From Lachnospiraceae bacterium (lineage in GTDB: Bacteria > Bacillota > Clostridia > Lachnospirales > Lachnospiraceae): 64,000 nucleotides of DNA. The notes under the pieces are model-generated. The model saw nothing but the letters and a program-made list of their open reading frames with translations, was not told where the DNA came from and searched no databases. The DNA lies in assembly GCA_910576335.1 (NCBI GenBank), contig CAJTIU010000017.1, positions 1 through 64,000 on the forward strand, in the 5' to 3' direction. Shown here one piece after another: positions 54,355-63,208 of the stretch. Numbering within the stretch: the stretch's first letter is position 1; every line of letters starts with the position of its first letter. The position numbers and the translations under genes are program-made.

Positions 54355-55881
54355 ATGAGTGGTGTCAGCGTTATTATTTTGTGTACGATTCTCGCTTATA
54401 TGTGCCTGCTGATTGGCGTAGGGGCTTATAATGCGAGAAAGAACAGCAGCAGTGAGGATTTTTATCTCGGCGGAAGGAAGATGGGCGCTCTGGTTGTTGC
54501 CATGAGTGCGGAGGCGAGCGATATGTCAAGCTGGCTTCTTATGGGTCTTCCGGGAGTTGCATATCTTACGGGTCTTGCAGATGCATTCTGGACTGCGGCA
54601 GGTCTTGCAATAGGTACATATCTGAACTGGCTCTTTACGTCAAGAAGACTGAGACGTTATTCAGAGAAAATCGGTGCGATTACAGTGCCTACATTCTTTG
54701 CAAAGAGATTCCATGATGACAGGAATATTATTACAGCGATTTCAGCAGTTATTATTGTAGTATTTTTCGTACCGTATGTAGCATCTGGGTTTGCGGCATG
54801 CGGCAAGCTGTTTAATTCGCTGTTTGGGCTGGATTATATGACAGGTGCGATTCTGTTTGCCATTATTATTGTAGTCTACACGATTGCAGGAGGATTCACA
54901 ACTGTAGCGACGAATGATTTGATTCAAAGTATCGTTATGTCCATTGCGCTTGTTTCCATCGTAACATTTGGTGTGAGCAGCGCGGGCGGCATGGATGCAG
55001 TTATGGACAATGCGAAGTCACTGTCCGGGTATCTCTCCTTTTCCGCGATTCATGATGCGGTTGCAGGAACGGCAGTTCCGTATTCTGCGCTGTCAGCAGT
55101 ATCACTTCTGGCATGGGGAATCGGTTACTTCGGTATGCCCCATATTCTCGTAAGATTTATGTCAATTGAGGACGAGAATAAGCTTGTGCTTTCCAGACGT
55201 GTTGCTTCTGTATGGGTAACAATTGCCATGGGTGTTGCTATCTTCATCGGCATTGTAGGCCTGGCAGTGGTAAATGCAGGGGCAATGGAGCCGCTTGAGG
55301 ACAGCGAGCGCATTATTATTGCACTGACCAATCTATTGAGCCAGCACGGCTTCCTGACAGCAGTTCTCGGTGGTGTGATTCTTGCAGGCATCCTTGCAGC
55401 AACCATGTCTACGGCAGACAGCCAGATGCTCGTTGCAGCGTCCGGCGTATCCGAGAATATTGTCCAGGATTTTATGGGAAAGAAGCTGACGGAAAAGCAG
55501 GGACTCCTTGTAGCCAGAGGTACAATTCTGGTCATTGCGTTTATTGCGTTATTCATGGCAAGAGATCCGAATTCCAGCGTATTTGGTATCGTATCCTTCG
55601 CATGGGCAGGTATGGGAGCAGCTTTTGCAGGAGTTATGATCTGCTCACTGTTCTGGAAGCGTACAACACTGCAGGGAGCTCTTGCAGGCATGATTTCCGG
55701 CGGAGCAATGGTATTTATCTGGAAATACATGGTTCGTCCGATGGGCGGAGTGCTTGATATCTATGAACTGCTTCCGGCATTCCTTGTGTCACTGGCAATG
55801 ATTATAATTGTGAGCCTTGTGACGAAGGCGCCAGATCAGTCAATTATCGACGAATTTGAAAGTGTAACGATAAAAAAATAG
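54355..55881 (+). CDS. putP: Sodium/proline symporter
   Basis: A 508-residue member of the sodium:solute symporter family with 12-13 membrane helices. Residues SSEDFYLGGRKMGALVVAMS and AEASDMSSWLLMGLPG near the N-terminus are the PutP hallmark, including sodium-site residues. ATG 54355 has AAGAGGTG upstream. It is monocistronic, with its own promoter and a structured leader. Proline is the best-supported substrate, though related transporters carry other solutes. Confidence 0.9.
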   Translation: MSGVSVIILCTILAYMCLLIGVGAYNARKNSSSEDFYLGGRKMGALVVAMSAEASDMSSWLLMGLPGVAYLTGLADAFWTAAGLAIGTYLNWLFTSRRLRRYSEKIGAITVPTFFAKRFHDDRNIITAISAVIIVVFFVPYVASGFAACGKLFNSLFGLDYMTGAILFAIIIVVYTIAGGFTTVATNDLIQSIVMSIALVSIVTFGVSSAGGMDAVMDNAKSLSGYLSFSAIHDAVAGTAVPYSALSAVSLLAWGIGYFGMPHILVRFMSIEDENKLVLSRRVASVWVTIAMGVAIFIGIVGLAVVNAGAMEPLEDSERIIIALTNLLSQHGFLTAVLGGVILAGILAATMSTADSQMLVAASGVSENIVQDFMGKKLTEKQGLLVARGTILVIAFIALFMARDPNSSVFGIVSFAWAGMGAAFAGVMICSLFWKRTTLQGALAGMISGGAMVFIWKYMVRPMGGVLDIYELLPAFLVSLAMIIIVSLVTKAPDQSIIDEFESVTIKK

Positions 55882-55891
55882 GATGAGAGTC

Positions 55892-55966
55892 AATTGGGGA
55901 CGGGGCATTTTTCACATCAGAAGCTCCACTGGAGCTTCTGATGTGAAAAATGCCCCGTCCCCAATT
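55892..55966. repeat. GGGGACGGGGC palindrome, long form (copy 6)
   Basis: AATTGGGGACGGGGCATTTT and complement enclose a perfect inner palindrome, TCACATCAGAAGCTCCA / TGGAGCTTCTGATGTGA. The whole 75 bases form one uninterrupted hairpin just after putP. Confidence 0.88.
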
Positions 55967-56033
55967 AATTTGCAAAGAAACATTGTTACAGGGTATAAAA
56001 GTATGTTACAATAGATAAGAATATACTTGTAAC

Positions 56034-56096
56034 TGCTCAGCAGGCCTGCGTTTTTACTGCGCTGGCTGTAAGAAAGTGATTCGGGAGTTACTTTAA
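56034..56096. repeat. Diverged copy of the modular repeat
   Basis: CAGCAGGCCTGCG...CGCTGGCTG is followed by TAAGAAAGTGATTCGGGAG, nearly the same as the sequence after the hairpin at the end of cwlD (TAAGAAAGTGATTCAGGAG). Confidence 0.6.
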
Positions 56097-56119
56097 GAAG
56101 AATGTAGAGGGGATACAAC

Positions 56120-57109
56120 ATGGGAAGCTTTAAAGATGTAGTTGGACATAAAGACATTATACGGTATATACAGAATGCGGCCAGGGAGGATAAGGTGACA
56201 CATGCGTATATTATCAATGGCGCAAGGGGAGCAGGAAAGAAGATGCTCGCAAGGCTTTTTGCCATGACGCTTTTGTGTGAAAGAAGAGATGGGGATCCCT
56301 GCAGCAAATGCCATTCGTGTATCCAGGCAGAAAGCGGCAACCACCCGGATATTATCACAGTAACCCATGAGAAGCCGAATTCTATTGGTGTAGACGATAT
56401 AAGAGAACAGGTGAATAACACGATCCAGATCAAGCCCTACAGCGGACCATATAAGATCTATATCATCCCGCAGGCGGATCTGATGACTGCACAGGCACAG
56501 AATGCACTTCTAAAGACGATAGAGGAGCCGCCGGAGTATGCCGTGATTCTGCTTCTGACGGAGAATGCGGACATGCTGCTTCCGACGATTAATTCCCGCT
56601 GTGTCATGCTTAAGCTGCGTAATATTAAGGAGACCCTGATCCGTAAATATCTGATGGAGAGACTGCAGGTGCCGGATTATAAGGCGGATATCTGTGCGGC
56701 ATTTGCACAGGGGAATATGGGAAGAGCCATCACGCTGGCGAATTCTGAACATTTTAATGAGATCAGAGAGGAGGCGCTCCATCTTCTGCAGCATGTTCAG
56801 GATATGGAGATCAGCGAGATCGTGGAGGCAGTGAACCGTGTGTCTGCATACAAATTAGAAATTACGGATTTTCTGGATATCATTATGATATGGTATCGCG
56901 ATGCTTTGCTCTATAAGGCGACAAGAGATACGGAGAGGGTTGTCCTGAAGGATCAGATGCATTATATGAAGGAACAGGCAAGAAGGAGTTCTTATGAAGG
57001 AATCGGATTGATTCTTGAGAGTTTGGAAAAGGCGAAGGCAAGGCTTCGGGCCAACGTGAATTTTGAGCTGGTGATGGAGCTTTTGTTCTTGACGATAAAG
57101 GAGAATTAG
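56120..57109 (+). CDS. holB: DNA polymerase III delta' subunit
   Basis: A 329-residue clamp-loader subunit. It has the Walker A-like GARGAGKKMLA (about 36-46), the zinc-binding cysteines CERRDGDPCSKCHSC, and the sensor and SRC motif LLPTINSRC near 165. The start begins MGSFKDVVGHKDIIRY. It heads holB-ricT-trmN6, a cluster conserved across Firmicutes. The thymidylate kinase gene that often precedes it is missing here. Confidence 0.93.
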   Translation: MGSFKDVVGHKDIIRYIQNAAREDKVTHAYIINGARGAGKKMLARLFAMTLLCERRDGDPCSKCHSCIQAESGNHPDIITVTHEKPNSIGVDDIREQVNNTIQIKPYSGPYKIYIIPQADLMTAQAQNALLKTIEEPPEYAVILLLTENADMLLPTINSRCVMLKLRNIKETLIRKYLMERLQVPDYKADICAAFAQGNMGRAITLANSEHFNEIREEALHLLQHVQDMEISEIVEAVNRVSAYKLEITDFLDIIMIWYRDALLYKATRDTERVVLKDQMHYMKEQARRSSYEGIGLILESLEKAKARLRANVNFELVMELLFLTIKEN

Positions 57110-57112
57110 GCA

Positions 57113-58024
57113 ATGGTAAGAGTAATAGGAGTAAGATTCCGCCCGGCGGGGAAGATTTATTTTTTTGCGCCGGGCAGACATAAAGTAAAGAACGGCGACA
57201 AGGTAATTGTGGAGACGGCCAGAGGAGTGGAGTTTGGTTCCGTAGTGACTGGACCGAAGGAAGTGGAGGATTCCCGTATTACCCAGCCTCTAAAGCCGGT
57301 TATCCGGATTGCGACTGAGGAGGATAAGAATAAGGAAGCCAGAAACAGGGAGAAGGAGAAGGAAGCCTTTGCGATCTGTCTGGAGAAGATCCGGAAGCAT
57401 GGGCTTGAGATGAAGCTGATTAATGCAGAGTATACATTTGATAATAATAAGGTGCTGTTTTATTTTACGGCGGATGGACGGATTGATTTCCGGGAGCTTG
57501 TGAAGGATCTGGCAAGTGTGTTCCGTACTAGAATTGAGCTGCGGCAGATCGGGGTGCGGGATGAGACGAAGATCCGCGGCGGTATTGGAATCTGCGGGCG
57601 CTCACTGTGCTGCCATACGTATCTTGCTGAATTTGCACCGGTTTCCATTAAGATGGCAAAGGAACAGAATCTGTCTCTGAATCCGACGAAGATCTCTGGC
57701 GTGTGCGGACGCCTGATGTGCTGTCTGACTAATGAGGAAGAGACATATGAGCAGCTTAACAGCCGCCTTCCCGGGAACGGAGACCGTGTGACTACCCCTG
57801 AGGGGCTTAAGGGAGATGTGCAGTCTGTGAATGTACTCCGCCAGCTTGTGAAGGTGATCGTAACGCTGGACAATGACGAGAAGGAGATACGGGAATACAA
57901 GGCGAGTGAACTCCGCTTCAGGCCAAAGAGGAAGAAAAAGGATGTTAAGCTGACCAGGGAAGAGATGGCAGAGCTGAAAGCGTTGGAAGAGAAGAACGGA
58001 GCATCGAAGCTGGATGATGAATAA
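57113..58024 (+). CDS. ricT: PSP1-domain protein RicT (YaaT)
   Basis: A 303-residue protein, part of the Ric complex that in Bacillus binds iron-sulfur clusters and works with RNase Y; it also affects sporulation. The PSP1 core has GGIGICGRSLCCHTYL and SGVCGRLMCCLTNEEETYEQ, with five conserved Cys residues. A basic tail follows. The gene begins 3 bases after holB and overlaps trmN6 by 11 bases. Confidence 0.93.
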   Translation: MVRVIGVRFRPAGKIYFFAPGRHKVKNGDKVIVETARGVEFGSVVTGPKEVEDSRITQPLKPVIRIATEEDKNKEARNREKEKEAFAICLEKIRKHGLEMKLINAEYTFDNNKVLFYFTADGRIDFRELVKDLASVFRTRIELRQIGVRDETKIRGGIGICGRSLCCHTYLAEFAPVSIKMAKEQNLSLNPTKISGVCGRLMCCLTNEEETYEQLNSRLPGNGDRVTTPEGLKGDVQSVNVLRQLVKVIVTLDNDEKEIREYKASELRFRPKRKKKDVKLTREEMAELKALEEKNGASKLDDE

Positions 58025-58712
58025 GGATATAAGATTACTGGAGGGCGAGCGCCTGGATGACCTTATGATCAATGGGTATGAGATCATCCAGCATCCGGGG
58101 CGTTTCTGCTTTGGGATAGACGCAGTGCTTCTGTCTGATTTTGCAGTGGTGAAGAAGGGCGAGCATGTGCTGGACCTGGGAACAGGTACCGGGATTCTGC
58201 CTATACTTCTTGAGGCGAAAAATGAGGGCGGAATCTATACCGGGCTGGAGCTTCAGGAGGAAAGCGCGGACATGGCGAGAAGAAGTGTTGTCTATAACGG
58301 GCTTGAGGAGAGCATCAGAATTGTAACAGGAGATATCAGGGAGGCAGCAGGGACATTTGGCGCAGCCTCCTTTGAGGTTATTACCGTGAACCCACCTTAC
58401 ATGATCGGACAGCATGGACTGAAAAATGAAAATGAGGCATTGTATGTTGCCCGGCATGAGGTAATGTGTACACTGGAGGATGTCCTGCGGGAGAGTGAGA
58501 AGCTTCTGAACTGGAAGGGAAGATTCTATATGATTCACAGACCCTTCCGGCTGCCGGAGATCTTTATGAAGATGTGTGAACATAAGATTGAGCCGAAGAG
58601 GATCCGCTTTGTGCATCCCTATGTGGATAAAGAGCCTAATATGGTGCTCATTGAGGGGCTGCGCGGAGGAAGGCCCAGGCTTACAGTGGAACCGCCGCTG
58701 GTGTTGTACTGA
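58014..58712 (+). CDS. trmN6: tRNA1(Val) adenine-37 N6-methyltransferase family protein
   Basis: A 232-residue SAM-dependent methyltransferase (YabB type). The SAM site is VLDLGTGTGILPILL (about 46-60) and the catalytic NPPYM lies near 125. It starts MNKDIRLLEGERLDDLMING, typical of this family. The tRNA target is known from Escherichia coli YfiC and only inferred in Firmicutes. Confidence 0.9.
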   Translation: MMNKDIRLLEGERLDDLMINGYEIIQHPGRFCFGIDAVLLSDFAVVKKGEHVLDLGTGTGILPILLEAKNEGGIYTGLELQEESADMARRSVVYNGLEESIRIVTGDIREAAGTFGAASFEVITVNPPYMIGQHGLKNENEALYVARHEVMCTLEDVLRESEKLLNWKGRFYMIHRPFRLPEIFMKMCEHKIEPKRIRFVHPYVDKEPNMVLIEGLRGGRPRLTVEPPLVLY

Positions 58713-58737
58713 TATTGCATTTATTCCCGCGAATCAA

Positions 58738-58804
58738 CAAGCCAAGTAGCCATGCTTGCATGGATATTTGAGACGGCCGAGAGAGTCAAATACCCAGCGG
58801 CTTG
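58738..58804. ncRNA. Three-way-junction-like structured element
   Basis: Outer stem CAAGCC / GGCTTG (58738-58743 with 58799-58804) encloses two hairpins: CCATGC-TT-GCATGG (58750-58763) and TATTTGA / TCAAATA (58765-58792). It lies between convergent genes. It may be a structured RNA or a repeat; no homology is claimed. Confidence 0.4.
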
Positions 58805-58822
58805 GTGCGTATAACAAATTTC

Positions 58823-58893
58823 ATGCCCCGTAGTCTGCTGTGGGGCATTTGACTATAAAAAGAGAGTTTCGTAAACGAAACTCTCTTTTTTAT
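58823..58893. terminator. Paired hairpins ending the convergent trmN6 and mcp genes
   Basis: ATGCCCC / GGGGCAT (58823-58848), then AAAAGAGAGTTTCG-TAAA-CGAAACTCTCTTTTTT (58857-58892), a perfect terminator usable from either side. Confidence 0.85.
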
Positions 58894-58935
58894 TAGTAGT
58901 TGCTATGTTACTGCCTGCACCGTAAACAATAAGGT

Positions 58936-60852
58936 TTAGTATTTGTCATTGTTGTTTACAAACGGTACGGTAGGCGCCGGTGTATAGGATGCCTTTTCTT
59001 CCGGTACCGGGCTGCTGTCCGCAAGGGACAGGTCTACTTCTCCGACTGTAGAATAGATCGGTGAACTGCTGTCAGTGTAGCTCTGCGAAGAGGATGCGGT
59101 GCTGCGGCTGTAATCCGTGCTTGAGCCAGATACTACAGGTGCCGGGTCAGAGGACGGAGCTGTAAATGCTGAAGACGACATCCCTTTCAGATGAAAACGG
59201 TTTACCAGGTTCTTAAGCAGTGTAGACTGGCTGAAAAGCTCTTCGCTGGCAGCAGCGCTCTGCTGTGCGGTTGCGGAGTTTGTCTGGATAACAGAGGAGA
59301 TCTGGTCGATTCCCAGAGTAACCTGCTGAAGTCCTTCTGCCTGCATGTCTGAGGCTTCTGTAATCTGTGCCATGTTGGTCTCAATCTGCTGTGCACTTGT
59401 TACAACATTTAACAGGGACTTCTGTGTGTCTGCTGCAATCTCGTTTCCTTCTGCAACTGCGGTAAGAGAATTGCTGATCAGTACAGTAGTATCCTTGGCA
59501 GCCTCTGCGCTTCTTGAAGCCAGCGTTCTCACCTCATCAGCCACAACTGCGAAGCCCTTGCCGGATTCACCCGCGCGTGCAGCCTCGACAGCCGCATTCA
59601 GTGCAAGAATATTGGTCTGGAATGCAATGTCTTCAATTGTCTTAATGATCTTTTCAATCTCGCTTGAGCATTCGTTAATCTTAGTCATGGCAGTCATCAT
59701 GGCTTCCATCTTGGAATTGCTGTTATTGACCTCGCCCGCTGTTTCAAGTATCAGGTTATTTACATCCCGTGAATTAGCAGCAGTCTGATTTACCTGCTCA
59801 GACAGGGTGCTTAATGTGGCAACTAATTCTTCTACAGAGCTTGCCTGCTCAGTTGCGCCCTGGCTTAATGCCTGCGCGCCGCTTGATACCTGGTCTGAAC
59901 CGCTTGATACCTGGTCGGCAGCTACATGAATCTGTCCAAGCGTATCGTTCAGGGAATGAATAATCTTATTTCCAGAGTTCTTGATCGAAGCAAATTCCCC
60001 AAGATAATCCATATCCATCTCTACAGACAGATCGCCGTCTGCCAGTGAGTCCAGTCTGGAACAGATATGAGAGATGTATTCGGACAAGGTCTTTAACACA
60101 AAACGGAGGTTCTCGGCAAGTACACCGAGTTCATCTTTGGACTGGTATGTAACCTCTGAGTGCATATCGCCCTTGGCCATTGCTACTACGGCATGTTCAA
60201 TCTCGGCAATCGGATATGTGATTCCCCGGATAATGCTGATGGAAAGGAAAAGGGTCAGTATCACGCTGACAACTGCCAGTCCATAGAGGATATAGTTACA
60301 ATATTTTTTTGTAGTGGAACCGCTGGTGTAATATTCATCAGCCTTTGCCTGTGCATTTTCGATAATTTCCTGAAGTCTGCTCTGCATATTGGCGGATGCT
60401 TCGGCATATTCGCCGGTTGTCAGTTCAACTGCGCCTTCCAGATCATTATTCTCCAGACACTCGATCGTTTTAGACCGTGCTGTACTTGTGTCCTGTGCGG
60501 CAGCCTGCATGGACTGCAGAAGAGCAGCATCTCCTTCATAACATTCCGCCAGGGAATCAAGGGCGCTGCTCAGCTGTGTGACCCCCTGATCTATCTCGGA
60601 CAGATAGGACTGGATCGCTGAGTCATCGCCTGCAGCACTGGCGCGGAATACGGTCAGCTGAACCTGCCTTGTTGTGGATTGAGCCTGCAATGCGTACTTT
60701 ACCATCGGGTATGGAACCTTATAAAAGTTTTCCAGCCCGCCGAAGACGCTTCCCAGTCCGATCGAAGACGCTATGATTGCAATAATATAAAAGAGTATCA
60801 CAATGCTGAATGAAAAAAATAGCTTACTTCTTACTTTTAAATTTTTTAACAC
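58936..60852 (-). CDS. Methyl-accepting chemotaxis protein
   Basis: A 638-residue chemoreceptor. The first membrane helix spans about 10-34, followed by an extracellular four-helix-bundle sensor (about 35-185), a second helix (about 188-210), HAMP (about 212-265) and the signalling domain (about 300-560). The highly conserved hairpin tip reads [20 protein letters not shown], then [10 protein letters not shown]. The C-terminal 70 residues are Ser/Pro-rich and lack a CheR-binding pentapeptide. The ligand is unknown. It lies next to the flagellar operon, so motility is likely. Confidence 0.93.
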   Translation of the reverse strand: MLKNLKVRSKLFFSFSIVILFYIIAIIASSIGLGSVFGGLENFYKVPYPMVKYALQAQSTTRQVQLTVFRASAAGDDSAIQSYLSEIDQGVTQLSSALDSLAECYEGDAALLQSMQAAAQDTSTARSKTIECLENNDLEGAVELTTGEYAEASANMQSRLQEIIENAQAKADEYYTSGSTTKKYCNYILYGLAVVSVILTLFLSISIIRGITYPIAEIEHAVVAMAKGDMHSEVTYQSKDELGVLAENLRFVLKTLSEYISHICSRLDSLADGDLSVEMDMDYLGEFASIKNSGNKIIHSLNDTLGQIHVAADQVSSGSDQVSSGAQALSQGATEQASSVEELVATLSTLSEQVNQTAANSRDVNNLILETAGEVNNSNSKMEAMMTAMTKINECSSEIEKIIKTIEDIAFQTNILALNAAVEAARAGESGKGFAVVADEVRTLASRSAEAAKDTTVLISNSLTAVAEGNEIAADTQKSLLNVVTSAQQIETNMAQITEASDMQAEGLQQVTLGIDQISSVIQTNSATAQQSAAASEELFSQSTLLKNLVNRFHLKGMSSSAFTAPSSDPAPVVSGSSTDYSRSTASSSQSYTDSSSPIYSTVGEVDLSLADSSPVPEEKASYTPAPTVPFVNNNDKY

Positions 60853-60885
60853 TTTTTAATCCCTCCCAGTATAATATGATGTAAG

Positions 60886-61065
60886 CGTCAAAAGGTATTT
60901 TGACACTTCTGATACACGGATTGTTCCGTGCTTACGCACTCCAACAATCCTAAAACACCTCAAATCCGCTCATTTTTTTACGAAAAATGGATGCTTTTCG
61001 GTGTTTTTTCGCGTCCCAAGGTCATGCTTTTTCATGCAAGCATGAAACGCATGACCTTGGGACGC
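60886..61065. repeat. 180-base element of three hairpins
   Basis: GGATTGTT / AACAATCC (60918-60950). AAAACACC / GGTGTTTT enclosing CATTTTT / AAAAATG (60952-61007). A 17-bp perfect stem GCGTCCCAAGGTCATGC (61011-61027 with 61049-61065) with a second stem TTCATGC / GCATGAA inside. The left edge AGCGTCAAAAGGTAT is also found, inverted, at 27661. No gene lies inside it. Confidence 0.65.
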
Positions 61066-61095
61066 TTGTATCATAATATTGATGGAGGTGAAAAA

Positions 61096-61257
61096 GTGTC
61101 TGTCACCTCCTGTGTACGTTTGGATTGTGGCGTACTCCCATGTAAGTTATATTTTATACCTCATTTTATGGATTGTAAATATATAGATGTCGAATTTTCT
61201 AAAAAAATTCAAAAAATTACGAAAAGCTCTTTTCAAGAGAAAAGAAAAATGGCATAA
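61096..61257 (+). CDS. Possible small protein (uncertain)
   Basis: A 53-codon GTG frame, MSVTSCVRLDCGVLPCKLYF at its start, has GGAGGTG 5 bases upstream. That ribosome site is inside a 7-bp hairpin with CACCTCC in the coding part (61084-61110). The composition is Lys-rich toward the end. No family is recognised, and the frame may be spurious. Confidence 0.25.
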   Translation: MSVTSCVRLDCGVLPCKLYFIPHFMDCKYIDVEFSKKIQKITKSSFQEKRKMA

Positions 61258-61339
61258 TGATATATATTTGCATAATTTACACTTCTTGTACTATACATGC
61301 TATATATGAGATAAGTGTTAAAGAATTACTAAGCAATAC

Positions 61340-61379
61340 ATCCGGCCTATTTTAAAGTCGCTTTCAGCGAGGGGCGGAT
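61340..61379. repeat. Modular repeat, inverted partial copy
   Basis: ATCCGGCC / GGGGCGGAT with TCGCT-TTC-AGCGA inside, the reverse orientation of the first hairpin module of copies 1 and 7. Confidence 0.75.
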
Positions 61380-61425
61380 ATTTGAACTGTAGATATATAA
61401 TAAGGAAAGTTAGGAGATGATGGCT

Positions 61426-62232
61426 ATGACAGGCAATTATGCAGTATATGAGAATTTGTATAATTATATGAATTATCTTCTGAACCCGGACCGGAGTATT
61501 CAGGGAGAAAGTACCGCAAACGGGCTCAGGACAAACGGAAGTCCCAGGGGCAGTAAAGCGTCCGGCAGCAAAAGCTTTGTGGATACATTTAAGGATACGG
61601 CAGGAGTAACAGGCGTGCCGGAGAGTATGGATTCCATTTTTGAGGAAGCGGCAAAGCTTTACGGCGTGCCGGTGCAGCTTCTTAAGGCTGTAGGAAAGGC
61701 GGAGTCCGGTTTTAATGCCAATGCAGTGTCTGCTGTGGGGGCACAGGGGGTGATGCAGCTTATGCCGGCAACTGCCCGCTATCTGGGAGTGGATAATCCA
61801 TTTGACGCCAGAAGTAATATTATGGGAGGGGCAAAATATATTGCGGAAAAGCTTAAGGAGTATGACGGCGATGTGGAGCTTGCCCTTGCGGCGTATAATG
61901 CAGGCAGCGGCAACGTGGCGAAGTACGGGGGCGTTCCTCCATTTACAGAGACGATCAATTACATAGACAGAATCATGGGGTATATGGGGACAGATCTTAC
62001 GACGGGAAAGACGGTGCAGACGGCCGGGGAGCAGCAGGGGATGTCTTATGTGTCTGACAGCACAGAGAAGGGAACCGGAGGGATGAGCGTTTCGGATGTG
62101 ATGTCACAGTATTATATGGCACAGATCCAGCTTAAGATGGTGGAGCGGATGAATGACCTTGGACAGTCGCTTCAGGTCTCGGGTGGCTCTGAAAAGGAAC
62201 AGGAAGACGAAGAGGAAAGATATTTCCTGTAA
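61426..62232 (+). CDS. Lytic transglycosylase, SLT family
   Basis: A 268-residue enzyme (ATG 61426 is 9 bases after TTAGGAG; two closer in-frame ATG codons are less likely). After a 70-residue low-complexity N-terminus the SLT domain spans about 75-185, with catalytic Glu in VGKAESGFNANA and the motifs GAQGVMQLMPATA and AAYNAGSGNV. No signal peptide is evident. Directly ahead of flgB, it is a good candidate for the enzyme that opens the wall for the flagellar rod, a role FlgJ plays elsewhere. Confidence 0.88.
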   Translation: MTGNYAVYENLYNYMNYLLNPDRSIQGESTANGLRTNGSPRGSKASGSKSFVDTFKDTAGVTGVPESMDSIFEEAAKLYGVPVQLLKAVGKAESGFNANAVSAVGAQGVMQLMPATARYLGVDNPFDARSNIMGGAKYIAEKLKEYDGDVELALAAYNAGSGNVAKYGGVPPFTETINYIDRIMGYMGTDLTTGKTVQTAGEQQGMSYVSDSTEKGTGGMSVSDVMSQYYMAQIQLKMVERMNDLGQSLQVSGGSEKEQEDEEERYFL

Positions 62233-62389
62233 CTGTTAATTGAGAATATTCATGGAAATGATGAAAAACTATAGACTTTTTTTTCTATTAGGTGTATGAT
62301 AATGGATGGTACATTGTGTAAAAAAATGATGTATTTGGTAAAAACCCTTAAGAACTGCAAGTATATATAACAATAAGGATGTGACAGAC

Positions 62390-62767
62390 ATGATATTTGG
62401 TAATACGATTTCAATGGCACAGAAGTCATTAGACTGCCTGTGGAAAAAGCAGGAGGCGCTTTCGGATAATCTGGCGAATATTGATACTCCGGGATACAAG
62501 AGAAAACAGGTGAGCTTCGAAGAGGCTTTCAGAAAACGTCTGATTGCTGCGGATGAGACGAAGAGCAGTGCGAAGATGAGAGAGGCCATAGAGGGAGCGG
62601 GGTATACGGTTTATACAAGAGATGACACGGCAAGAGTGGATGAGAATAATGTGAATGCGGATGTGGAAGAGACGGAGATGACCAGAACATGGCTTCATTA
62701 TAATTACCTTCTGCAGTCAGTGACCAATGATATCAAGAGATATCAGTCGGCAATTAAAGGACAGTAG
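62390..62767 (+). CDS. flgB: Flagellar basal-body rod protein FlgB
   Basis: A 125-residue rod protein. The N-terminal rod signature is CLWKKQEALSDNLANIDTPG, then YKRKQVSFEEAF, and the C-terminal helix is NNVNADVEETEMTRTWLHYN. ATG 62390 is favoured over GTG 62381 because AAGGAT would be too close to the latter. The gene begins the flagellar operon in this window. FlgC, its usual downstream partner, is not encoded next. Confidence 0.93.
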   Translation: MIFGNTISMAQKSLDCLWKKQEALSDNLANIDTPGYKRKQVSFEEAFRKRLIAADETKSSAKMREAIEGAGYTVYTRDDTARVDENNVNADVEETEMTRTWLHYNYLLQSVTNDIKRYQSAIKGQ

Positions 62768-62788
62768 AGAAAGGATTGATGCATAATT

Positions 62789-63121
62789 ATGGAAGAGAAG
62801 TTCATTACACCCATTGAGCCTATGAGCTTTACCGCGATTCAGCCGATCACCTTAAACGGAGACGCACAGAAGAGCACCCAGGTTAAGGGACAGGAAGGGA
62901 TATCCACATTCAAGGGAATATTTGAAGAGGCGATCGGAAACGTGAGGACAACAGAGGATACCTTGGTTAAGGAACAGTACCGTCTGGCGACGGGACAGAT
63001 AGAAGATCCGCATACGGTTATGATTGCATCTAATCAGGCGCAGCTTGCGGCAGATTTGCTGATAGCTCTCAGATCACAGGCGCTGCAATCTTATAATGAG
63101 ATTATGCGTATCAGTTCATAA
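62789..63121 (+). CDS. fliE: Flagellar hook-basal body protein FliE
   Basis: A 110-residue protein linking the MS ring to the rod. The C-terminal three-quarters match FliE: STFKGIFEEAIGNVRTTEDT, ATGQIEDPHTVMIASNQAQL and LIALRSQALQSYNEIMRIS. It starts 21 bases after flgB with AGAAAGGATTG upstream. It is clearly FliE and not FlgC. Confidence 0.93.
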   Translation: MEEKFITPIEPMSFTAIQPITLNGDAQKSTQVKGQEGISTFKGIFEEAIGNVRTTEDTLVKEQYRLATGQIEDPHTVMIASNQAQLAADLLIALRSQALQSYNEIMRISS

Positions 63122-63208
63122 GAGGACTTATGAACTGATATTTCTTCGCCTTTAGGCGGAAGTTATTGCGGCACAAAAAACCAAAAAGAGATAAGAGAGT
63201 TTTGAATA

